This document shows positions 1 through 5,218 of a DNA stretch of 11,959 bases, piece by piece. The DNA comes from HGM20899 sp964615195 (GTDB taxonomy: Bacteria > Pseudomonadota > Gammaproteobacteria > Enterobacterales > Succinivibrionaceae), in assembly GCA_964615195.1 (NCBI GenBank), contig CAZTNG010000071.1, forward strand, positions 1 to 11,959. Direction: 5' to 3'. Under the pieces are notes generated by a model. It ran no database searches, had not been told where the DNA came from, and saw only the letters and a list, made by a program, of their open reading frames with translations. Within the stretch, counting starts at the first letter, position 1. Every line of letters starts with the position of its first letter. Both the position numbers and the translations under genes were made by a program.

Positions 1-317
1 TTATCGTGCACTGCTTTTTAAATTTTACCCACAGATATGCACGAAGAGCCTTATTAATTAATGTAGGTAAGAAATCAATACTTCAGGATGGAGATAAAAG
101 CCGTAGTTTTTATTCTGAATCTTCTGAAGATGTGAAAGTTATTATACAAAGCCATAGAGGTTTATGGGAAAGATTAATTAAGGACGTAGGTAATGGATTA
201 AAGAAGCATATTGATGTTACTTCAATACTAGAGTTTTTTGTTATAAAAGATGCTTCAAAAAATACAGGTATTTATATTTTAAAAGTTGATCCTTGTAATA
301 TTGAATTTAAAGGCTAG
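1..317 (+). CDS. 3' end of an unidentified gene (partial)
   Basis: The reading frame is open from the left edge to a TAG stop at 315-317, so this is probably the C-terminal part (about 104 residues) of a longer protein. A GTG at position 6 could serve as a start, but no ribosome binding site can be seen because the window begins there. The visible part is mixed basic and acidic, with no membrane helix or signal peptide; segments such as SHRGLWERLIKDVGNGLKKH and the beta-like end FFVIKDASKNTGIYILKV suggest a soluble folded domain. I do not recognise the family. A plausible terminator follows at 385-410, which fits this being the last gene of its transcript. Confidence 0.5.
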   Translation, partial: IVHCFLNFTHRYARRALLINVGKKSILQDGDKSRSFYSESSEDVKVIIQSHRGLWERLIKDVGNGLKKHIDVTSILEFFVIKDASKNTGIYILKVDPCNIEFKG

Positions 318-384
318 TTTAGCTGTAAATTGGCCTTTAGCTGATAGTGTGAAAAGCCTTCTTAAATCTTAAAATTTGATTTTT

Positions 385-410
385 GGATAGCTTTAATTAT
401 CCTTTTTATT
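385..410 (+). terminator. Intrinsic terminator after the partial gene
   Basis: The stem GGATAG (385-390) pairs with TTATCC (397-402), including one G-T wobble, around a 6-nt loop. A run TTTTTATT follows at 403-410. It lies about 70 bases after the stop of the plus-strand gene. The stem is short, so efficiency is uncertain. Confidence 0.5.
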
Positions 411-479
411 GAAAATTTAAGATTTTGTTTGTTCTGTATAATATAAGCATACACAAATATTTTTTTATCTAAACTCACT

Positions 480-511
480 AAGATCTTTCTTATTTTACAT
501 AAGAAGATCTT
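480..511. repeat. Inverted repeat between convergent genes
   Basis: The left arm AAGATCTTTCTTAT (480-493) pairs with ATAAGAAGATCTT (499-511) around a 5-nt loop, with one bulged base. There is no adjacent T-run on either strand, so it is not a classical intrinsic terminator. It sits between the plus-strand gene ending at 317 and the minus-strand gene ending at 554, where it could still act as a transcription or RNA-decay barrier. The rest of 318-553 shows nothing else gene-like. Confidence 0.5.
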
Positions 512-553
512 AATGAATCTATATGTTTTTCAGATTGTTTCTTCAAAATTAGT

Positions 554-742
554 TTATTTAAATTGATTGCTTATTTCGTTATATGTAAAACCAACTTTTG
601 CTAAGATGTTTTCAAGTTCTAATTTGTCAATTTCATTGCGTTTACAAAATTCTATCAATGATTCATTATTATCACGTAAGTACATATTAACCATGGATAA
701 AAGCATAAAAGGATCCGTTGTTCTATAATTTTCTAAAGACAT
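554..742 (-). CDS. DUF4250 domain-containing protein
   Basis: A small 62-residue protein whose sequence matches my recollection of the DUF4250 family: a near N-terminal DPFMLLSMVNMYLRDNNESL segment (family pattern DPxxLLSxVNxxLRDxxxSL), then a Leu/Glu-rich helix and a closing GFTYNEISNQFK (pattern YxxxxNQF). The family is small, cytoplasmic and of unknown function; its length here is typical. The ATG at 740-742 is preceded by AGGAG (748-752 on the plus strand) with 5-nt spacing, a strong ribosome site that fixes the start. The gene lies downstream of purT on the same strand but behind a good terminator (778-799), so it is probably expressed separately. A TATAAT lies at 761-766, although that would leave a very short leader. 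The family call is from motif memory; no function is claimed. Confidence 0.8.
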   Translation of the reverse strand: MSLENYRTTDPFMLLSMVNMYLRDNNESLIEFCKRNEIDKLELENILAKVGFTYNEISNQFK

Positions 743-760
743 GTTTGCTCCTATAAATAA

Positions 761-766
761 ATTATA
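761..766 (-). promoter_or_regulatory. Possible -10 element of the DUF4250 gene
   Basis: Read on the minus strand this is a perfect TATAAT, placed between the purT terminator and the AGGAG ribosome site. No -35 hexamer is recognisable (the region is the terminator stem), and the predicted leader would be only about 10 nt. It is offered as a candidate because the terminator should otherwise isolate this gene. Confidence 0.3.
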
Positions 767-777
767 ATTTCTAAATT

Positions 778-799
778 AAAAAAGGGCTTTTGAGCCCTT
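778..799 (-). terminator. Intrinsic terminator of purT
   Basis: On the minus strand, AAGGGCT pairs with AGCCCTT (plus-strand arms 782-788 and 793-799, 4-nt loop) and is followed by six T residues (A-run 778-783 on the plus strand). It begins about 30 bases past the purT stop. Confidence 0.85.
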
Positions 800-828
800 C
801 TTATGAATAAAATTGATATGTTAAGTGC

Positions 829-2019
829 TTAATTATTCTTGTTATAAAGAATGTGTATATCATTTGCGACAGATTTGCCAGCTGCAACCGCCTGCTCAGT
901 ACTTTCTGCAACGGTTAAAACAACACCTAAACGTCTACGACCATGAATTTCTGGTTTACCAAATAAGCGAATTTGTGCAGTAGGGTAATGGCTAAGAGCT
1001 TTAGGTATATTGTCAAAGGTGATATTTTCTGATTCGCCATTACCTAATAAAGCAACAGATGCTGCTGCACCATAATTTAAAATGTTGCCAATAGGTAACC
1101 CAAGGATTGCTCTAACGTGTAAGGCAAATTCACTTAAATTCTGAGAGATCATTGTTACCATGCCTGTATCATGTGGACGTGGAGAAACCTCACTAAAATA
1201 AACTTCTTCACCAACAACAAATAATTCTACACCGTAAAGCCCATAACCATCTAAGGCGTCAACAATTTCTTTTGCTATAAATTGAGCTTTTACAAGTACC
1301 TTATCAGACATTTTTTGTGGCTGCCAACTTTCACGGTAATCACCATCTTCTTGTCTATGACCAATAGGTAAACAGAAGTGGAAACCGTCAACAGCACTAA
1401 TTGTAAGCAAAGTAATCTCGTAATCAAATTTTAAGAATTCTTCAATGATAACTTTTGTCTTGTGGCCACGACCTTCATCATGCGCAAAATTCCAAGCATG
1501 TTCAATTTGATCAGCTGATTTAATAATGCTTTGGCCTTTTCCTGAAGAACTCATTACAGGTTTAATAACGCAAGGAATTCCTATTTGTTCAACACCTTTT
1601 TTGAAATCTTCTAAATTATCTGCAAATACATATTTTGTTGTAGGAATTTTAAGTGTGTCTGCTGCTAGTGTACGAATGCCTTCACGATCCATTGTTGTGA
1701 TTGTAGCAAAGCTACTTGGTACAACTTTAAAACCTTTCTTTTCTAGTTCCACTAACTTTGAGGTAGCAATAGCTTCAATTTCAGGAATAATGTAATCAGG
1801 CTTTTCTTGCTCAATAATTGCTTCAAGCTGAGCTCCGTCAAGCATGTCAATTACGTGGTAATGATGAGCAACCTGCATTGCTGGAGCGTGTTCGTAGCGA
1901 TCAACTGCTACAACTTCAACACCTAAACGCTGAAGTTCAATACAAACTTCCTTGCCGAGTTCGCCACAACCTAGCAACATTGCTTTGGTGGCATTTGGAG
2001 AATATGGAGTTCCGAGCAT
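829..2019 (-). CDS. purT: Formate-dependent GAR transformylase (PurT)
   Basis: This gene encodes phosphoribosylglycinamide formyltransferase 2, an ATP-grasp enzyme that formylates 5'-phosphoribosylglycinamide using formate and ATP, without tetrahydrofolate (third step of purine synthesis, cytosolic). The 396 residues compare with 392 in E. coli and align throughout. Visible are an N-terminal Rossmann-like motif LLGCGELGKE (about residues 15-24), PEIEAIAT, the ATP-binding PVMSSSGKGQ, GHRQEDGDYRESWQPQ, and VELFVVGEEVYFSEVSPRPH, whose two Glu residues match the metal ligands of the family. The tail holds RLFGKPEIHGRRRLGV. The ATG has a GAAGG site (2030-2034) 10 nt away. A sigma70-type promoter lies at 2094-2122 and a terminator at 778-799, so purT appears monocistronic. 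Formate use suits a fermentative cell; that last point is inference. Confidence 0.97.
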   Translation of the reverse strand: MLGTPYSPNATKAMLLGCGELGKEVCIELQRLGVEVVAVDRYEHAPAMQVAHHYHVIDMLDGAQLEAIIEQEKPDYIIPEIEAIATSKLVELEKKGFKVVPSSFATITTMDREGIRTLAADTLKIPTTKYVFADNLEDFKKGVEQIGIPCVIKPVMSSSGKGQSIIKSADQIEHAWNFAHDEGRGHKTKVIIEEFLKFDYEITLLTISAVDGFHFCLPIGHRQEDGDYRESWQPQKMSDKVLVKAQFIAKEIVDALDGYGLYGVELFVVGEEVYFSEVSPRPHDTGMVTMISQNLSEFALHVRAILGLPIGNILNYGAAASVALLGNGESENITFDNIPKALSHYPTAQIRLFGKPEIHGRRRLGVVLTVAESTEQAVAAGKSVANDIHILYNKNN

Positions 2020-2068
2020 AAGAAAAAAACCTTCAACACAATAGTGTTACTTGTTATTAATAAAGGAA

Positions 2069-2112
2069 CATTGCAATGATCCGAGTTGTTAATATTTTAA
2101 CAAAATTGCAAT
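2069..2112. promoter_or_regulatory. Paired ATTGCAAT palindromes and inverted repeat at the purT promoter
   Basis: ATTGCAAT occurs at 2070-2077 (inside CATTGCAATG, 2069-2078) and again at 2105-2112, 35 bp apart. Between them, TTGTTAA (2086-2092) and TTAACAA (2097-2103) form a 7-bp inverted repeat that overlaps the -10. This layout resembles repressor operators that bracket a promoter. It does not match the E. coli PurR box, so the regulator is unknown. Confidence 0.35.
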
Positions 2113-2122
2113 ATTGTTTCAA
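2094..2122 (-). promoter_or_regulatory. Sigma70-type promoter of purT
   Basis: On the minus strand, TTGAAA (2117-2122) and TAAAAT (2094-2099) are separated by exactly 17 bases. Transcription would begin near 2087, giving a leader of about 67 nt to the purT ATG. An ATTGCAAT palindrome lies inside the spacer (2105-2112) and an identical one just downstream of the predicted start (2070-2077). Confidence 0.65.
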
Positions 2123-2161
2123 TGATAGCTATGTTAGATTACGTTCAAAGGATCGCAAATT

Positions 2162-2209
2162 ATGCAACTTGTTGTTGATGCTAGTGTTAAACATGCTCTT
2201 GCCACTTGA
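2162..2209 (+). CDS. Possible 15-residue peptide (very tentative)
   Basis: An ATG at 2162 opens 15 codons (MQLVVDASVKHALAT) that end in TGA at 2207-2209. AAAGGA (2147-2152) lies 9 nt upstream, and a weak divergent promoter can be drawn (TTGCAA 2106-2111, 18 nt, TATGTT 2130-2135). The peptide resembles the first residues of PIN-domain (VapC-type) toxins, whose N-termini often read like VVDASV, but nothing after the stop continues such a fold. It may be a remnant, a leader peptide or chance. Confidence 0.15.
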   Translation: MQLVVDASVKHALAT

Positions 2210-2494
2210 AAAATCTAGCAAAATTGTACTTTATTGGTATCTCTTTTCAATTTAATTAAGTATTTTATTAAAAATTTCTGTAAGTATTTTTATAAAATCG
2301 TTTGATTAGTAAAAAATATTGTCAAAGTTATCCCTTTTTTGCAAAAGGCTGATTTAAAAAGTTTTTTATCTAGGAACTAATTATAGGTTATTTAAAAAAA
2401 CACTTTAGGAAGACAATTCAATAAATTCATTAATTAAATGTGCAAAGTGTCGTATTTTAGGTGAGTAATTAATTTAAATAATGTGATTTGTATC

Positions 2495-2515
2495 TATAAT
2501 GCTATTGCTAGCATT
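2495..2515 (+). promoter_or_regulatory. Possible -10 with overlapping stem-loop upstream of the Sel1-like gene
   Basis: TATAAT (2495-2500) overlaps a perfect hairpin: AATGCTA (2498-2504), loop TTGC, TAGCATT (2509-2515), followed by TTGTT. No good -35 lies 16-18 bp upstream. An alternative extended -10, TGTTATATT, is at 2517-2525. The palindrome could be an operator, or a 5'-end stem of the leader of the gene starting at 2596. Confidence 0.3.
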
Positions 2516-2586
2516 TTGTTATATTAGTTTGTAATTTAATATTTAAATACAACAGTTTGCTTAAAAGCAGGTTACTTATTATTTGT

Positions 2587-2590
2587 GGGA
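2587..2590 (+). promoter_or_regulatory. Ribosome binding site that decides the start at 2596
   Basis: GGGA (within GTGGGA) lies 5 nt before the ATG at 2596. It supports this start over the TTG at 2557. Confidence 0.5.
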
Positions 2591-2595
2591 TATGT

Positions 2596-3606
2596 ATGTT
2601 AAAATTTTGCCAAAAAATTGTCTTTTGTGCTATTACAGCTGCGTTTTCTAGTGGCGTTATGGCTAATTGTCTAGAAGATGCCAAGAAATATACCATTAAC
2701 GATGAATTATATAATGAATGTTTAAAAGAAGCAGAAAGTAATGATGTAAATCCTACTTTGCATTATTTAATTGGTTTATGGAATTATACTGGTATATACG
2801 ATGGAGATTTTGTACATGAACCTAATAAGCAAGCATATTTGCACTTTATGTATTTAGCAGCAAAGGCTGGTAATAATGAGGCAAAGGCAATGTATGTTAT
2901 GACAGAGTATGACATTGAAAAGGCAAAAAAGAAGGAATTAAATCCTAACGTAGTTCGCTTTTTGGATTCTTTAGCTACAGATAAGACAGACGAAGGTGTT
3001 TTACGTTATCTTCAAGTAAAGCTTTCATTAGGAGCTTTTGAGGTAGATAAAGAAGAGCCTATTCTAAAGAAACTTGCTGATGAACCTAGCAATTATGAAG
3101 CTGCACTTGCTTATGCTCAATATTTGCAAATGCAAGCAGATAGAGTGGATAAAAATGCTGATAGCATAAATGTTGCTAAATCTTACTATGATAGAATTAT
3201 CAATTCTAAGGATGCAGATGATTCTATTAAGGGAGTTGCTAATTGGAATATGTATCGTTATTACAGAGCTGCAACTTTAGCAAAAAATGTTATTAAATCA
3301 GAGCCGTATTTAAAAAATTTGGCCTATATGGGTGATATTGTTGCTCAATTAATATATAGCGAATCGTTTAAGTCTACAGTTTATGGTACTTATGATATGA
3401 GTCAAGCTTATGCTTGGGGCGCGTTAGCTCGTTCTTGCAGTAAAAACGTTTCAGCTATGAAATACAATACATCCAACGTTGATGCATTAGAAAAACAATT
3501 AACAGCAGAGGAATTAGCAAAAGGTAATATTTTATTAAAACAACTTAGTAAGGATATTCCTTGTGTCTTTGTTCTTAAAGGTCCGAAACCTGCTGTTAAA
3601 AAATAA
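2596..3606 (+). CDS. Exported Sel1/TPR-like repeat protein
   Basis: A 336-residue protein with a Sec signal peptide: basic start MLKFCQK, hydrophobic core, and probable cleavage after GVMA (residue 23). I chose the ATG at 2596 because it gives a normal signal peptide and has GTGGGA five bases upstream; an upstream in-frame TTG at 2557 would add 13 residues in front. The mature protein is mostly helical with repeat-like segments, for example HFMYLAAKAGNNEAKAMYVM and, near the end, MSQAYAWGALARSC, which resemble Sel1 (short TPR-like) repeats. Other parts (NYEAALAYAQYLQMQAD) look like solenoid helices. There is no lipobox and no later membrane helix, so it is likely periplasmic, perhaps a protein-interaction scaffold. 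It precedes two LysM/FimV-like genes on the same strand. Specific function is unknown. Confidence 0.75.
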   Translation: MLKFCQKIVFCAITAAFSSGVMANCLEDAKKYTINDELYNECLKEAESNDVNPTLHYLIGLWNYTGIYDGDFVHEPNKQAYLHFMYLAAKAGNNEAKAMYVMTEYDIEKAKKKELNPNVVRFLDSLATDKTDEGVLRYLQVKLSLGAFEVDKEEPILKKLADEPSNYEAALAYAQYLQMQADRVDKNADSINVAKSYYDRIINSKDADDSIKGVANWNMYRYYRAATLAKNVIKSEPYLKNLAYMGDIVAQLIYSESFKSTVYGTYDMSQAYAWGALARSCSKNVSAMKYNTSNVDALEKQLTAEELAKGNILLKQLSKDIPCVFVLKGPKPAVKK

Positions 3607-3714
3607 TATTTATTTTTATTTGATTATGTATTTTCACAAAGCTTTAAATTTTTAAGAAAAATATTAAGATGTTAGAATGCAAGAAATAAGATATATTGAT
3701 AAATAGTAGCACAA

Positions 3715-3720
3715 TATAAT
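3715..3720 (+). promoter_or_regulatory. Probable -10 of the acidic LysM-domain gene
   Basis: A perfect TATAAT, 29 bases before the ATG at 3750 and upstream of its TAAGGA ribosome site (3736-3741). The -35 is poorly conserved at 16-18 bp spacing. The 143-bp gap from the previous stop contains no clear terminator, only an imperfect AT-rich inverted repeat around 3640-3670. Confidence 0.4.
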
Positions 3721-3749
3721 AAGAGTAGTATAACCTAAGGATATTTGTT

Positions 3750-4880
3750 ATGAGAGTTAAAGCTCTTGTCTTGGCAATATGTATCGCATCGATCAGCATA
3801 GCAAATGCGGATGATAAGAACGTAAAACCAAGTAAGAATACTTCTGCAAAAACAACGCAAACACAGAGTGTTGCTGATTTGTCTGATTTAACAAAACTAG
3901 ATCAGTTTTCAGTTGAGTTTGTTGAAGATAATAACCAAAGAATTAACGATCCTTCATCTGAAGAATTAGTTAATATAGCTTCCTCATCAGTTGTAGATAA
4001 TAATTCTGAATCTGAAAACGTTGTAGTTGCACAAACTGAAGAACAAACAGAACAACAATCAGAGTTAGTTGAAGTTGCTTTGGAAAATAAAGAAGACTCA
4101 AACGCTGTTGAAATTGCAGACAATTCAGTTTCATCTGCTGTTGATGATTCAGCAAAGTCCGAATCAATTGCTGATGATTTAAGTGAAACAAATGTTCCTG
4201 AGAATAAAACTACAGAAGTAGCTATAGTAAAAGAAGACAATACAGCAAAGGCTGAAGATGTCTTAGCAGATTCTAATCAAAAAAATAGTACCAATGAAAA
4301 TATAGCAAAAGTTGATGAAGCAACTTCAAATCCTGAAACTTTAACACAAGTTGGAGTTGCTACTACTCAGGTAAGTGATTCAATGGTTATAGATACACCA
4401 AATTCAGATCTAAAACCAAAAGAAATTACAGAAGAAATGCTTTATAGTGCGGATTTAGATTCTTTGTTCCCGTTGCCTAAAAAGACTTCAACTGTTGACA
4501 TGAAAGTTAATGCAGGCGTTTATATTGTAAGTGAAGGGTATGGCACAGATAAGTTAGTAAGAGATATGCTACCTAGTAATGCAAAAAAATTAGGTATTAC
4601 TCGTGGTATGTTAATAGCAGCTATTTATAGAAAGAATCCTGAATGTTTTGGTGATAAAGGCCCTCTGTATCCATATGCGAAGGCTAAGTTAAATATTCCT
4701 ACTGTTGATCAGATTCTATTGGAGTCTGATACAACATATGCTAATTATTTAGGCAAAAAAGGAAGTGTGATTACTTTGAAGAATATGCCTGCGTTAAAGC
4801 AGTCAAATGACTACGATAAAAAACTTGCTGATGTTTTAGCAAAGCGAAAGGCTTATTTAGAAACGAAAATTAAAAATTAA
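3750..4880 (+). CDS. Secreted acidic protein with C-terminal LysM/FimV-like domain
   Basis: A 376-residue protein with a Sec signal peptide (MRVKALVLAI... cleaved after ANA, residue 20). Residues about 21-230 are a low-complexity, strongly acidic stretch rich in Ser, Glu, Asp, Asn and Val, probably disordered. A compact domain follows at about 250-320, containing LIAAIYRKNPECFGDKGP and LNIPTVDQIL. The IAAxYRxNPxxFGxxGP pattern is shared with the protein encoded at 5219-7340 and matches the LysM-like region of FimV (ALYRxNPxAF...IP). No transmembrane helix follows, so the whole protein should be periplasmic, unlike FimV. TAAGGA at 3736-3741, 8 nt from the ATG, supports the start. A strong terminator follows, so it is transcribed apart from its paralogue. 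A peptidoglycan-associated role, perhaps as a partner of the neighbour, is inference. Confidence 0.75.
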   Translation: MRVKALVLAICIASISIANADDKNVKPSKNTSAKTTQTQSVADLSDLTKLDQFSVEFVEDNNQRINDPSSEELVNIASSSVVDNNSESENVVVAQTEEQTEQQSELVEVALENKEDSNAVEIADNSVSSAVDDSAKSESIADDLSETNVPENKTTEVAIVKEDNTAKAEDVLADSNQKNSTNENIAKVDEATSNPETLTQVGVATTQVSDSMVIDTPNSDLKPKEITEEMLYSADLDSLFPLPKKTSTVDMKVNAGVYIVSEGYGTDKLVRDMLPSNAKKLGITRGMLIAAIYRKNPECFGDKGPLYPYAKAKLNIPTVDQILLESDTTYANYLGKKGSVITLKNMPALKQSNDYDKKLADVLAKRKAYLETKIKN

Positions 4881-4900
4881 TAGTTATTATGTATGAAATT

Positions 4901-4938
4901 GGATCGAGGTTAAATTACTTTGATCCTTTTTATTTTTT
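4901..4938 (+). terminator. Strong intrinsic terminator
   Basis: GGATCGAGGT (4901-4910) pairs with ACTTTGATCC (4917-4926), ten pairs including two G-U wobbles, with a 6-nt loop. It is followed by TTTTTATTTTTT (4927-4938). It closes the transcript of the acidic LysM-domain gene. Confidence 0.85.
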
Positions 4939-5040
4939 AAAGCTTATTATTTTTTTATTACAAGTCTTTTGCGATAAAAGCTTTGCTTTTCACAAAATTG
5001 CTAAAAAATATAGGCTGTATGTTTTTAAAATGCTATTAAA

Positions 5041-5102
5041 TTGTTAAGCTATTAAATAATAAATTATAAAAATGCGAAAAGTAGCACGAATTTTGCTATA
5101 AC
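5041..5102 (+). promoter_or_regulatory. Promoter region of the FimV/HubP-like gene
   Basis: Three candidates overlap here. A sigma70-like pair is TTGTTA (5041-5046), 18 bp, TATAAA (5065-5070). An extended -10, TGCTATAAC, is at 5094-5102. A sigma54-like element, TAGCACG-N4-TTGCT, is at 5082-5097; it fits TGGCACG-N4-TTGCW except for an A in place of one of the normally invariant GG. Which is used cannot be told from sequence. The remainder of 4939-5218 has no gene. Confidence 0.4.
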
Positions 5103-5218
5103 AAGTTAAGTTATGTCAAGAATGACTGTGATTTGACGTTATATAGCAGAAGAGTTGGTATTTTTTGAGATTACAAAAGAATATCGGCAGTTTATTGCCA
5201 CTATGGGGTAGATTTATC

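Larger units (their letters stand above)
2020..2595. other. Gene-poor intergenic region between purT and the Sel1-like gene
   Basis: About 575 very AT-rich bases between divergent genes. Besides the purT promoter it contains several small inverted repeats: CCTTTT-TTGC-AAAAGG (2333-2348), ACACTTT/AAAGTGT (2400-2406 and 2444-2450, widely spaced), and AATGCTA-TTGC-TAGCATT (2498-2515). It also holds one 15-codon reading frame (2162-2209) with a Shine-Dalgarno-like site. I see no tRNA, no recognisable RNA gene and no longer coding frame. Confidence 0.6.

Noticed and set aside
1526..2021. Plus-strand open frames inside purT
   Set aside because: They lie opposite a clearly conserved enzyme gene and have no recognisable product.
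2508..2696. Minus-strand open frame overlapping the start of the Sel1-like gene
   Set aside because: It overlaps the signal-peptide region of a well-supported gene and resembles no protein I know.
3703..3720. A sigma54 element upstream of the gene at 3750, because TAGCAC also occurs there
   Set aside because: The -12 TTGC is missing at the required spacing, and a perfect TATAAT is present instead.
3902..4240. Minus-strand open frames inside the acidic LysM-domain gene
   Set aside because: They are Ser-rich shadows of an acidic, low-complexity coding stretch; stop codons are rare there by composition.
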